DNA of 64,000 nt from JAMLHH01 sp964653095 (GTDB lineage Bacteria > Bacteroidota > Bacteroidia > Chitinophagales > JADIYW01). Below, one piece after another: positions 17,447-26,800 of the stretch. Each line of letters starts with the position of its first letter. Positions within the stretch are counted from its first letter, which is position 1. The DNA is taken from contig CAZZEH010000013.1 of the NCBI GenBank assembly GCA_964653095.1, forward strand, positions 1 through 64,000, written 5' to 3'. A program made the position numbers and the translations under genes. The notes under the pieces were generated by a model. The model searched no databases, had not been told where the DNA came from, and was given only the letters and a program-made list of their open reading frames with translations.

Positions 17447-18010
17447 ATGGCAGCTACCGAGACAAATATGATTCCATTAGGATTTAAAGCTCCTGATTTT
17501 TCTCTGCCGGATACTATAAGCGGACAGACTCTTTCGCTTAATGACATCAGTGGAGAAATTGCAACTGTAGTGATGTTTATTTGCAACCACTGCCCTTATG
17601 TGATTCATGTGAACCCCCAGATCAAACAATTAGTAAAAGAATTTACTCCGAAAGGTGTAAAATTTGTCGGAATCTCCAGCAATGACATAGACACATATCC
17701 TCAGGATGCCCCGGAAGAAATGACCGTACACGCTCAGCTTATGGGCTATCAATTTCCCTACTTATACGACGAAACTCAGGAAGTTGCAAAGGCTTATTTT
17801 GCAGAATGCACACCGGATATCAGTGTTTTTGACCAGGATTTACTTTGTGTATATAGAGGTCGCATTGACGGTTCTACACCAAAAAACAATATTCCACTAA
17901 CCGGTGAAGATTTGCGAAATGCACTTCAGGCAATCGTAGAAGGGAAATCGGTCAATCCGAATCAAAAACCCAGTATCGGCTGTAACATTAAGTGGAAAAA
18001 GGAAAAGTAA
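17447..18010 (+). CDS. Thioredoxin-family protein (AhpC/TSA-like)
   Basis: A 187-residue thioredoxin-fold protein without a signal peptide. FKAPDFSLPDTISGQTLSL (13-31) is the peroxiredoxin-like N-terminal strand pair, and the active site is FICNHCPYV with Cys46 and Cys49, a CxxC arrangement placed as in the group of Bacteroidota thioredoxin family proteins with CNHCPYV. A second conserved cysteine occurs in SIGCNIKWK near the C-terminus. It likely acts as a thiol oxidoreductase or peroxidase in the cytoplasm. Its TAA overlaps the ATG of the next gene by one base, so the two are probably translationally coupled. Confidence 0.88.
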   Translation: MAATETNMIPLGFKAPDFSLPDTISGQTLSLNDISGEIATVVMFICNHCPYVIHVNPQIKQLVKEFTPKGVKFVGISSNDIDTYPQDAPEEMTVHAQLMGYQFPYLYDETQEVAKAYFAECTPDISVFDQDLLCVYRGRIDGSTPKNNIPLTGEDLRNALQAIVEGKSVNPNQKPSIGCNIKWKKEK

Positions 18011-18924
18011 TGGATATTTTCAAAACACTGAGAGAAAGTTTTAGCCTGACCAATATCAAAGGCCAGGTGACAACAGCGAGAAAAACAGCTCAGTTGCTCG
18101 AAAATCTTTTGGGTCTGTTACAGGATAATAAGATTTCTGCATCCGTCAAAGACATGCTGAACAATCTCAAAGTTGTGATTACCGACAAGCCTAATATCGC
18201 TTCTATCAATCATTATATCAACCATTTCCTACTCAGACTCAATCCGGAAAACCAGCCAATTGTTTTAAAAGAGCTGCTTGAGGTGTTTCATGAAAGATGG
18301 AAGCACGTAGATCGCAGAACTGCTCAAGTAGTGTACAATCTGTACAATTTCAAGGGGAAGAGAATTGCTTTTTTTGGCCATAGTGAGGTTATGCTTTCTC
18401 TGATTGATCTTTGTGTGGTCAATCAGGCACATTGTGAAGCAATCCAAATTTTAGGCAGAAAAGACAAAGAAAGTCAAAACCAGGCCGTCGTAATCAGAGA
18501 AAAAGGTGTGGAAGTAACCGCAGTGGACTTATACAATTTCGGAAGACTGAAAGATAAACTCGACTTTCTTATATTGACTTCCGATGTCATCATGCACGAA
18601 ACTTTTATTACCAAATCCGGCACTGAACTATTAGTTACCTGGGCCAAGCAAAATCAAATTCCGGTACTGGTATTGAGTGACAGCAGGAAAATTTTAAATA
18701 AAAAAATACTGCCTCCCAGCGTTTTGGGTACTTTTATAAGAGAAACTCCAAAAAGTACATCTGACATCTGGAAATCAGCACCCGAAAACATTGAACTATT
18801 CAATTATAACCTGGAAACAGTTCAAAACAATATGATAGACTTTTTCGTACTGGAAGATCAGGCCTATCACCCTGAAGAGTTATACAAAGAGGTGGATAAA
18901 ATTTTAGTTTCCAAATTTATCTAG
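18010..18924 (+). CDS. eIF2B/MtnA-like (ISOCOT-fold) protein
   Basis: A 304-residue protein. A GTG at 17992 would add six residues, but the ATG at 18010 overlapping the upstream stop (TAATG) is the better start. The N-terminal third is helical. Residues about 110-260 resemble initiation factor 2B alpha/beta/delta and methylthioribose-phosphate isomerase: IAFFGHSEVMLSLIDL, then the lost-tyrosine/Asp region LTSDVIMHETFITKSGTELL and PVLVLSDSRK. In this fold the Asp-containing loop handles phosphosugar isomerisation in MtnA, or is regulatory in eIF2B. Bacterial relatives are mostly sugar-phosphate isomerases. I cannot assign a substrate, and several MtnA-type residues are not obvious, so catalysis is unproven. 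Confidence 0.55.
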   Translation: MDIFKTLRESFSLTNIKGQVTTARKTAQLLENLLGLLQDNKISASVKDMLNNLKVVITDKPNIASINHYINHFLLRLNPENQPIVLKELLEVFHERWKHVDRRTAQVVYNLYNFKGKRIAFFGHSEVMLSLIDLCVVNQAHCEAIQILGRKDKESQNQAVVIREKGVEVTAVDLYNFGRLKDKLDFLILTSDVIMHETFITKSGTELLVTWAKQNQIPVLVLSDSRKILNKKILPPSVLGTFIRETPKSTSDIWKSAPENIELFNYNLETVQNNMIDFFVLEDQAYHPEELYKEVDKILVSKFI

Positions 18925-18928
18925 GTAT

Positions 18929-18936
18929 TACATTTG
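18929..18936 (+). promoter_or_regulatory. -7 promoter element for the exbB operon
   Basis: TACATTTG matches TAnnTTTG, 47 bases before the exbB ATG. No -33 element at normal distance. Confidence 0.4.
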
Positions 18937-18983
18937 TATAATAATTGAGAATAATTTCGTTTTAAAATTAAATATCTGAAAAT

Positions 18984-19682
18984 ATGTTGCATACATTTTT
19001 TTTGCAGGCTGTAACTCCATTGGATTCCATTCAGGCACCGATTAGTACCGTAGCTGTGGAATCTGACTCTGTCATAGACTTGCTGATTAAAGGCGGTCCT
19101 ATCATGATTCCTCTGGCAATTTTACTATTTGCGACGATTTACCTTTTTATCGAAAGATTTTTGACCATTAGGAAAGCGAGTCAGATCGACCCTAACTTCA
19201 TGCAAAACGTAAAGGAATACATCACTCAGGGAAATATAGAAGGCGCAAAATCCCTTTGTAAAGCCACAAACAGTCCCGTGGCAAAAATTATTGAAAAAGG
19301 AATTCTCAGAATAGGGAGACCCGTCAAAGACATCGAAAACGCAATCGAAAACGCAGGCAAAGCCGAGATTGGGCACTTAGAAAAAAATGTCGGAATTCTC
19401 AATACGATTGCCGGTCTGGCACCAATGTTTGGTTTTCTGGGAACAATTCTTGGCGTGATTATGATTTTTCACGAAGTATCTATCAAAAACAGCATTGAAA
19501 TAGGAACCGTATCGGGCGGATTGTATGTCAAAATGGTTTCCAGCGGCGCAGGACTTTTTGTCGGGATGCTGGCTTTTGCTGCATACAGCTTCCTGACTAA
19601 TCGGATAGACCGTGAAATGAGAAACATGGAGCTGAGTGCAATAGATTTTATTGACATGCTCGAAGAACCTGCAAACAAATAA
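18984..19682 (+). CDS. exbB: ExbB/TolQ-family proton channel subunit
   Basis: A 232-residue inner-membrane protein of the MotA/TolQ/ExbB family. Three hydrophobic segments are visible: about 36-56 (GPIMIPLAILLFATIYLFIE), 137-160 (LNTIAGLAPMFGFLGTILGV) and 180-205 (VKMVSSGAGLFVGMLAFAAY). The GLAPMFGFLGTILGVIMIF stretch is the family signature. With ExbD it forms the proton channel that powers TonB across the periplasm. It opens a tight operon exbB-exbD-tonB-folC (gaps of 12, 3 and 9 bases). TolQ is the alternative, but the TonB-like third gene favours ExbB. Confidence 0.9.
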   Translation: MLHTFFLQAVTPLDSIQAPISTVAVESDSVIDLLIKGGPIMIPLAILLFATIYLFIERFLTIRKASQIDPNFMQNVKEYITQGNIEGAKSLCKATNSPVAKIIEKGILRIGRPVKDIENAIENAGKAEIGHLEKNVGILNTIAGLAPMFGFLGTILGVIMIFHEVSIKNSIEIGTVSGGLYVKMVSSGAGLFVGMLAFAAYSFLTNRIDREMRNMELSAIDFIDMLEEPANK

Positions 19683-19694
19683 AACTCTGATACT

Positions 19695-20087
19695 ATGAAT
19701 TTTGGCAACAGAAGAAGAGAGAAAGGAGAGATTTACATTGCCTCGCTCAATGATATTATGTTCTTCCTGCTGCTCTTTTTTATCATAGCTTCCTCTTTGG
19801 TAAAGTCCAACGGCATTAATTTACACCTGCCTTCGGCCAATGCAGAAGTTGTACCGGACAAAACAGTGGATGTCAGCATTACAGCCGATCTGGATTATTA
19901 CGTCAACAGAAATCAGGTAAGTCTGGAAATGATGGCTGCTTCTATTGAAAGTGAAGTTGCCAGCTCCAACTCTGCTACAATCGTAATCCGTGCCGACAGA
20001 AACATCCCTCTCGAAAAAGTCGTCGAAGTCATGAGTATCGTAAAAAACATGAACCTCAAAATGGTTTTGGCAACCGATCCCAAATAA
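19695..20087 (+). CDS. exbD: ExbD/TolR-family proton channel subunit
   Basis: A 130-residue inner-membrane protein with one N-terminal transmembrane helix (about 15-38, NDIMFFLLLFFIIASSLV) preceded by a basic start. The conserved membrane aspartate is Asp17 in LNDIMFF, the proton-path residue of the family. The periplasmic part (VVPDKTVDVSITADLDYYVNRNQVSL, then SATIVIRADRNIPLEKVVEVM) has the ExbD/TolR ferredoxin-like fold pattern. It lies 12 bases after exbB and 3 before tonB. Confidence 0.9.
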   Translation: MNFGNRRREKGEIYIASLNDIMFFLLLFFIIASSLVKSNGINLHLPSANAEVVPDKTVDVSITADLDYYVNRNQVSLEMMAASIESEVASSNSATIVIRADRNIPLEKVVEVMSIVKNMNLKMVLATDPK

Positions 20088-20090
20088 ATC

Positions 20091-21041
20091 ATGGCAGCAA
20101 TCTCTTTCACACATCGATCAGGAAACGAAAAAAAGGCTCTGTTATACAGCACGCTGATTTTTACTATCCTGCTTCTTCTGTTGTTTTTATGGAGAATTTC
20201 TTATAAAAACACCGGAAATGAAGGCGGAGGAGGAATTGAGATTGATTTTGGGAATTCAGAATTCGGATTGGGAGAGGACAACACCTCATTAGGCGCACCT
20301 GCTTCCGGCGATAATCTCGCAGAAACCTTTGTACCTGAAACACCGGTAACTGAGCCGACAGTGAAACCTGTTACCCCTATTGCACCACCCGCAACTAAAC
20401 CTACTACTAACAGCGAGCAATTAAGCTCCACTAATGCCGACGCAATCGCCATCAGAAAAAAACAGGAAGCTGAAGCTGCCGCAGCAGCTGAGAAAGCACG
20501 GTTAGAGGCTCAAAAAAGGGAAGCAGAAAGAATCAGAAAAGAACAGGAAGAATTTGAACGAAAGATGAAAGGCGGTATGAGCGGCATTAATCAGGGAAGC
20601 GGCACCGGAGGAACAGGAACAGGAGACGGACAGGGCAATACCAAACCGGGAGGAAATCAGGGAGACCTGAGCGGAATTGACGGCGGGACCGGGACAGGAG
20701 GCTCGGGAGGCGGAACAGGTGGTGGACACGGGACTGGGGCAGGGCCGGGATCGGGACCGGGCAAAGGCGGAAATATTTCTCACACTCTGACCAACAGAAG
20801 CATTATATCCAAACCAGATATAGTCAACAAACAGTCTGCTCTCGGGAAAGTAGTCATAAGAGTAAAGGTGGACAGAAACGGAATTGTGACGGATGCAACT
20901 TATGTTTCTCAAGGCTCCACGACAAATGATAAATATTTGATAGAATTATCACAGACTGCTGCAAGAAAGATTAAATTTTCCGCATCAGGCTCAGGTTCGG
21001 AGGAGCAATTTGGCACCATTACTTTTAACTATACTCAATAA
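20091..21041 (+). CDS. TonB-family energy transducer
   Basis: A 316-residue protein with one N-terminal membrane helix (about 16-36, ALLYSTLIFTILLLLLFLW). It continues with a Pro/Thr-rich stretch (about 80-110), a charged Ala/Glu/Lys/Arg helix (about 120-160), a long Gly-rich spacer (about 165-230) and a C-terminal TonB domain (about 245-316: VVIRVKVDRNGIVTDATYV, ending EEQFGTITFNYTQ). The long flexible middle can span the periplasm and contact receptor TonB boxes. It sits three bases after exbD, completing the energising set. The helix plus Gly-rich spacer also resembles TolA-like proteins of Bacteroidota, so TonB versus TolA-like is not fully settled. Confidence 0.82.
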   Translation: MAAISFTHRSGNEKKALLYSTLIFTILLLLLFLWRISYKNTGNEGGGGIEIDFGNSEFGLGEDNTSLGAPASGDNLAETFVPETPVTEPTVKPVTPIAPPATKPTTNSEQLSSTNADAIAIRKKQEAEAAAAAEKARLEAQKREAERIRKEQEEFERKMKGGMSGINQGSGTGGTGTGDGQGNTKPGGNQGDLSGIDGGTGTGGSGGGTGGGHGTGAGPGSGPGKGGNISHTLTNRSIISKPDIVNKQSALGKVVIRVKVDRNGIVTDATYVSQGSTTNDKYLIELSQTAARKIKFSASGSGSEEQFGTITFNYTQ

Positions 21042-21050
21042 ACTGCCTTC

Positions 21051-22322
21051 ATGGACTACGAACAGGTGATTGAAGATATGTTCAATAGGCTTCCCATGTT
21101 CAGCAGAATAGGTCCGGCAGCTTATAAAGCAGACCTGTCCAACACCATTACCCTTTGCAACTTCACGGGAAATCCCGAAAAAAATCTGAGATGTATTCAC
21201 ATTGCAGGAACAAACGGAAAAGGCTCCGTATCCAATATGCTCGCTTCTGTTTTTCAGGAAGCAGGGTACAAAACAGGACTTTATACCTCACCGCATCTGA
21301 AAGATTTTAGAGAGAGGATTCGAATAAACGGAAAAAAAATCCGACAACAGGAGGTCGTCAAATATTACAGCCAAATTATAGATAAGGTGAATGACATACA
21401 GGCTTCATTTTTTGAAATGACTGTAATTATGGCTTTCATGTATTTCTCCGATAATAATACGGACATCGCTATTATCGAAACCGGACTCGGAGGCAGATTG
21501 GATTCTACCAATACAGTCACTCCTGACCTGAGTATTATTACCAATATAGGATTAGATCATCAGGCTTTACTGGGAAATACTCTAAAAGAAATAGCCGGAG
21601 AAAAAGCAGGAATAATTAAACCCGGCAAACCTGTTTTAATAGGCGAATATCACCCCGATACGGCTCCGGTTTTCAATAAAATTTCAAAAGAACAAAACGC
21701 CCCTATTTTTTACGGAAAAGATTTTCATCATTCTATCCAATTAGTGAACGGTGAGTTTTTCTTAATCAATCAAAAAGAGGTACACTGCCCTTTACTCGGA
21801 AGGTATCAAATAAAAAATATCCGCACGGTACTCAGCGCGTTGCAGGTGTATCAGGATTTTTATCCCGACATGAAAATTCAAGAAGAGCATATTTTATCCG
21901 GTCTGGAAAATGTAGTGACCAATACCGAATTTCACGGAAGATGGCAAATTACACAGCAGCACCCAAAAGTGATTATGGATGTGGGACATAATGAAGACGG
22001 GCTGCGATATATTCTGCAGCAGATTAAAACACTTCAGTACAAACATCTGAGAATCATATACGGTGCAGTGAAAGATAAAAATGTGCGGGATATTCTGCGG
22101 TCGTTCCCAACCGAAAACACAAGTTATTACCTATGCGAACCTTCTGTACCGAGGAAACTGCCTTTAGAGGAACTTTTAACAATAGCGGAAGACATAGGAC
22201 TGCCTTATGTATTCTATGAAAAATCGCCGATAAAAGTATATCAGAAAGCCCTGAAAGATGCCGACAAAGAAGATACTGTGTTGGTACTGGGCAGCAGTTT
22301 TGTTGTCGGAGAGATTTTATAG
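21051..22322 (+). CDS. folC: Folylpolyglutamate/dihydrofolate synthase FolC
   Basis: A 423-residue ATP-dependent ligase of the Mur ligase superfamily that adds glutamate to dihydropteroate or folates in the cytoplasm. The P-loop is AGTNGKGSVSNMLASVF (about 52-68), followed by KTGLYTSPHLKDFRERI, the folate-loop and TETGLGGRLDST-type motif (IIETGLGGRLDSTN), DHQALLGNTLKEIAGEKAGIIK, and the C-terminal FHGRWQI and MDVGHNEDGL. Length is normal. It follows tonB by nine bases; the pairing with a TonB system is positional rather than functional. Confidence 0.94.
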   Translation: MDYEQVIEDMFNRLPMFSRIGPAAYKADLSNTITLCNFTGNPEKNLRCIHIAGTNGKGSVSNMLASVFQEAGYKTGLYTSPHLKDFRERIRINGKKIRQQEVVKYYSQIIDKVNDIQASFFEMTVIMAFMYFSDNNTDIAIIETGLGGRLDSTNTVTPDLSIITNIGLDHQALLGNTLKEIAGEKAGIIKPGKPVLIGEYHPDTAPVFNKISKEQNAPIFYGKDFHHSIQLVNGEFFLINQKEVHCPLLGRYQIKNIRTVLSALQVYQDFYPDMKIQEEHILSGLENVVTNTEFHGRWQITQQHPKVIMDVGHNEDGLRYILQQIKTLQYKHLRIIYGAVKDKNVRDILRSFPTENTSYYLCEPSVPRKLPLEELLTIAEDIGLPYVFYEKSPIKVYQKALKDADKEDTVLVLGSSFVVGEIL

Positions 22323-22324
22323 AT

Positions 22325-22332
22325 TATATTTG
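22325..22332 (+). promoter_or_regulatory. Internal -7 promoter element before the KdsC-like gene
   Basis: TATATTTG matches TAnnTTTG exactly and ends only six bases before the ATG at 22339. If used, the transcript would start at or within a few bases of the start codon, giving a leaderless or nearly leaderless message. Confidence 0.4.
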
Positions 22333-22338
22333 CGGGAA

Positions 22339-22854
22339 ATGAAAGAAAACTTTTTTAACAATTTAAAACGTGTAAAACTTATCGCATTGGATGTAGATGG
22401 TGTATTGACTAACAATGATTTTCTCTGTACGGAGGAAGGCGAGCTGTTGAGAACCATGTATGCGAGAGACGGTTATGGATTGGCAAGAGCCATGAAAGAA
22501 GGTCTGAAAGTTATTATTATCACTGCGGGGAGGTCCAAAGGTGTTTTGAGCAGGCTGGAAGGGTTGGGAATCTCCAAAGTATTTATGGATACAAAGATTA
22601 AACTTCCTGTTCTGCAGCAGTTTTGTGAAGAAAACGATATCGCAAAAGAAGAAGTACTCTATATGGGAGATGATATTTGGGACATGGAATCTCTGGCATG
22701 GGCCGGTGCTTCTGCCTGTCCGAAGGATGCGGTACCGGAAGTGAAAGGAGTGGTACAATATATCAGCAATTATGACGGCGGCAGAGGCTGTGTAAGAGAA
22801 GTGGTAGAAATGATTTTAAAACTCCAAAACAAATGGTGGGTTCCCGAAGTCTGA
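22339..22854 (+). CDS. HAD-family phosphatase, KdsC-like (KDO 8-phosphate phosphatase)
   Basis: A 171-residue HAD hydrolase of subfamily IIIC without a cap domain. The catalytic motif is LIALDVDGVLTNN (14-26, nucleophile Asp18 and Asp20), motif II is in VIIITAGRSKGV, a lysine follows in DTKIKLPVLQQF, and the metal-binding motif is MGDDIWDMES. These match KdsC, which removes phosphate from KDO 8-phosphate to supply the lipopolysaccharide inner core; the close relative is acylneuraminate-9-phosphatase-like. An open frame extends upstream to 22258 inside folC, but the ATG at 22339 gives the normal N-terminus. It overlaps the next gene by 22 bases. Confidence 0.85.
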   Translation: MKENFFNNLKRVKLIALDVDGVLTNNDFLCTEEGELLRTMYARDGYGLARAMKEGLKVIIITAGRSKGVLSRLEGLGISKVFMDTKIKLPVLQQFCEENDIAKEEVLYMGDDIWDMESLAWAGASACPKDAVPEVKGVVQYISNYDGGRGCVREVVEMILKLQNKWWVPEV

Positions 22855-23840
22855 CACATTACTTCAGGCTTGTCCGTCCAATTAATCTGGCAGTTGTAGC
22901 ACTTACAATGCTGCTGTTCAGATATTGTATCATTGATGTAAAGCTGTATAGACTATATGATTTTGTTCCATACCTGAGCAATTTTTCTTTTTATATTTTA
23001 CTGATAATTACGCTGTTAGTTACAGCAGGAGGCTATGTCATCAATGATATTTTTGACGTAGAGACAGATTTCGTCAATAAGCCGGAAAAAATTATTGTAG
23101 GTAAATATTTAAACGACAATCAGGCTTTCAGTTTTTATTATGGTCTGACTGTAAGTGCTGTACTCGGCAGCTTTCTGTTGATGTTTACCTCCGGCCAGAT
23201 GAAAATCTCCATGCTTCCCATTTTCATCATAGCGGTTTTGTATGTCTATGCTTCCACTTTCAAAAGAATGCCTTTTATAGGAAATCTGATTGTATCTGCC
23301 TGTGCAGCACTTCCGATTTTATTGTTGTCGGCTTTTGAACTCCGTATCAACGAATTTGATCCGGCTGCAGTCATCCTTTTTACACAGGGTATTGGTCTGG
23401 CAGCATTGGTATATGGCACATTCGCCTTTTTGACCAATCTTATTCGTGAACTCGCAAAAGATATAGAAGATTTGGAAGGAGATGATTACTCCGGTGCCCG
23501 TACTCTGCCGATTGTGATTGGAACAGGAAAAGCTAAAGTTATTATTCTCTTCATCCAGTTGCTGACACTAATACCAATTTTAGCAATCACGTATTACGTA
23601 CTCACAGCCAATATCGCAGTAGCTTTTTACGGAATTTCTGTCTCGCTGATTTTTCCGCTACTCATTCAAATTTTTTTGACTGTCGCAGCCAAAACACCCA
23701 AACAATTTGGAAAAGTCAGTTTAATCGGAAAAATCCACATGTTTTTAGGAGTATGCACTCTCCTGTATTTTTGCAACGGTACTGCCCCACACTTTTTCAA
23801 CCAGCTTTTTAATTTTTATGCCCGAATGCTGGGGTACTGA
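22833..23840 (+). CDS. UbiA-family prenyltransferase
   Basis: A 335-residue polytopic membrane prenyltransferase with about eight hydrophobic segments. The first Asp-rich motif is VINDIFDVETDFVNKPEK (about 69-86) and the second is RELAKDIEDLEGDDYSGART (about 200-219), both metal/pyrophosphate-binding. Bacteroidota members close to this are often named geranylgeranylglycerol-phosphate geranylgeranyltransferase; they join a prenyl group to an acceptor in the membrane, but the acceptor cannot be fixed here. Its ATG lies 22 bases inside the KdsC-like gene. The downstream PKS gene is convergent with a 24-base gap. A 3' scrap of a related gene occurs at 47571-47696. Confidence 0.87.
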   Translation: MVGSRSLTHYFRLVRPINLAVVALTMLLFRYCIIDVKLYRLYDFVPYLSNFSFYILLIITLLVTAGGYVINDIFDVETDFVNKPEKIIVGKYLNDNQAFSFYYGLTVSAVLGSFLLMFTSGQMKISMLPIFIIAVLYVYASTFKRMPFIGNLIVSACAALPILLLSAFELRINEFDPAAVILFTQGIGLAALVYGTFAFLTNLIRELAKDIEDLEGDDYSGARTLPIVIGTGKAKVIILFIQLLTLIPILAITYYVLTANIAVAFYGISVSLIFPLLIQIFLTVAAKTPKQFGKVSLIGKIHMFLGVCTLLYFCNGTAPHFFNQLFNFYARMLGY

Positions 23841-23864
23841 TTAAGATCAAACATTAACTTTGGA

Positions 23865-26800
23865 CTACTCTTTTGGCGTACTAATCATCTTATCAAACTT
23901 CTTAAAGACTTGCAGCCATTTGGGGTCGGACTCCTTAATCTCATGCCAGTTTTCTATATTTTCAGAGCCTACATGATCTGTACCGAACACAATATCGCTC
24001 ATTGAAACTTCTTCCTTAGATTCATCAATTTCACCACCGCCAAGATACTCATCCGTAAAATATCTTTGAAGGCTTTTTAAGGAATCATAAGTATGAATCA
24101 GTGACATCTCCAATTGAGTCCCTAAGTACTTTTCCATTTTAGATAAAAACTCTCCGCTCATCATGGAATCAAACCCCTGCTCTCTGAGCGGTTTTTGTAT
24201 ATCAATCTTTTGTCCCGGAAGCAATCCCAAAATCTCAGCACCTTCCATCTGCATTACTGCCATCAGATTTTGTTTGGTTATGCTAATCTCTTTCTTGTGA
24301 CTGTCAGATGGCTTTCCGTTTTGCAAAGAACCATCCTGCACTGTGGCCTGTTCATCAATACCTCTGACCGGATTTTCCCAATACACCTGACGCTGCCAGG
24401 CATAAGTCGGCAGATGAACCTTAGAAAGACTTTTTGGACTAAGGGTTTCAAAATCAATACGAAGCCCCGCCTGATACAGTCCTTGTATTGCCTTGAGCTG
24501 CATCTCCCGACTATCAGAATCTTTTTTACAGGAAGCTATAAACACATTTCCCTCTCTCGGCAGATTTTTCACGGCAAGTCCGACTAAAGTAGGCGATGGT
24601 CCGCACTCCAAAAAGATATTAACCCCCAACTCCTCCGACAAATATTTTATTCCGTCTGAAAACCGAACCGTCTGACGCAAATGTTTCGCAAAATACTCAG
24701 GAGTTAAATCTTCCAGTGTCAATTCTTTCGCAGTAATATTGGAAACTACCGGAATTTGAGGTTCTCTAATTTTTACTTTTGCCACCTCAGATTTAAACTT
24801 ATCCAACACAGGCTCCATCATGTATGAATGGAAAGCATGAGATACCGGTAAAGAAACAGATCTGATTTTATTGGCCTTCAACGCTTCAATCATTTTGGCT
24901 ACCGCTTCTTTTTCTCCCGAAATGGTCACTGCTTTCGGCGTATTGACCGCTGCAATATTGACCCGCCCGTCTGTCTGATCAGTATAAGTTTTAATCAGCT
25001 CTTCCTCAGCCATTACGGCAGCCATTGCTCCGGTATTTTTGGGTAGAGACTGCATGAGATGCCCTCTTATGGCGACAAGTTTTAACGCATCGCCCAAACT
25101 CAGTGCCCCGGCAATTGTCAATGCGGTATATTCTCCTATGCTGTGTCCAATTAGTGCGTCAGGTTTTATACCTCTGCTCAACCAAAGTCCGGCTAATGCG
25201 TATTCGACCGTAAACAAAGAAATTTGTGTATAAAAGGTCTCATTTATGAGTGAATCATCTTCTCCTCCCCACATGACTTCTTTGAGTGGTTTTGGTAAAA
25301 TCTTATCAATATAGTCGGCACATTTATCTATATTTTCTCTGAATACAGGTTCTGAATCATACAATGCCCGGCACATACCTTTGTACTGCGCTCCCTGCCC
25401 CGTAAATAAAAAAGCTGTACTGCCCCCGATTGGCTCGGAAGTATATTCAAACGGATATTCTTTACTGTCCTCTAAAAATGATTCCAGACCTTTTCGCACT
25501 TCCTCAAAATTCGATGCAAGAATACTCAGCCTCACATCCCAATGCGTCCGCCCCGTTTGGAGGGTTTGTGCAAAAGCATCAAAGTTATTTTGAAAAACAG
25601 ACTTCCACTGATTCAAATATTTTTGAACTAAAGCCTTCAGGGCATTTTCACATTTTGCACTCCAGACCAATAACTGTTTTTCACCGGAAGAGCTTTCTTC
25701 TGCAACAGAGTTTTCTGCAGCTTCAAATATCATGTGTACATTCGTTCCGCTGTATCCGGAAAGATTTATAGCTGCCCGAAGGGGAGCAGTTTGCTCAGAC
25801 AGAATTGGAGTGGGCTCTGTGGCAACTTTTATCGGTATATGGTCCCAGAGAATATCTTTATTCGGAACATTAAAATACAGGTTAGGCGCAACAGTCTTAT
25901 TTTGAAGTGTCCCGATTACTTTAAACAGCATTGCCATACCTGTAGTGGCTTCTAAATGGCCGATATTGGTCTTAACTGAACCCACATAAATCGGATGTGC
26001 TGTTCCTTTATATCCCTGAGCAATGGCATTAATTTCCATCGCATCTGTAAATTTATTGCCAATACCGTGTGCTTCCACAAAAGATACATCTCCCGGTAAA
26101 ATACCGGCATCATCGATAGCCATTTTAATGGTTTCCAACTGTACCTGCGGATTAGGCGCAGTAAATCCATTGCTTAGTCCGTCATGCTTAACTGCCGAAC
26201 CTATCACATAAGCGTGTATGTGTCGATTTTCTTTTACCGCATCTGATTTTCTTTGAAGTACGACTACTCCGCACCCCTCCCCTCTTACATATCCGTCTCC
26301 ATCATCAGAAAATGCCCGACACTGACCGGATGAAGAGAGAGAACCTAATTTTGACAAGCCCACAAATAATTCAGGAGTCAGCAGCAGGTTGGCAGAAGCC
26401 ACTATTGCATAGTCAGCTTTCCCCCGATTGAGTTCTTCCCTGGCAAGATGAATACCGAGTATGGAAGAAGCACAAGCTGCATCAAGGGCATAACTGGAAC
26501 CCTGCAAATCATATAAATAGGAGACTCTGCCCGAAGCCGTCGCAAACGGGATACCCGTAGCATCATACACATCTACTGTTTCCAAATTTCCTGAACGGAA
26601 ACGTGCCTGAATATAATCTGTATTTCCGATTGCGATATACACCGCCGTATTGCTGCCTTTCAATTGATCAGATGGGATATTAGCCTCTTCCAATGCTTCA
26701 TAGACCACTTCTAAAATCATTCTTTGCAGCGGATCTATGGACTTGGCCTCTCTCGGTACGATACCAAAGAATGCCGCATCAAAAGCTCTTACATCATTTT

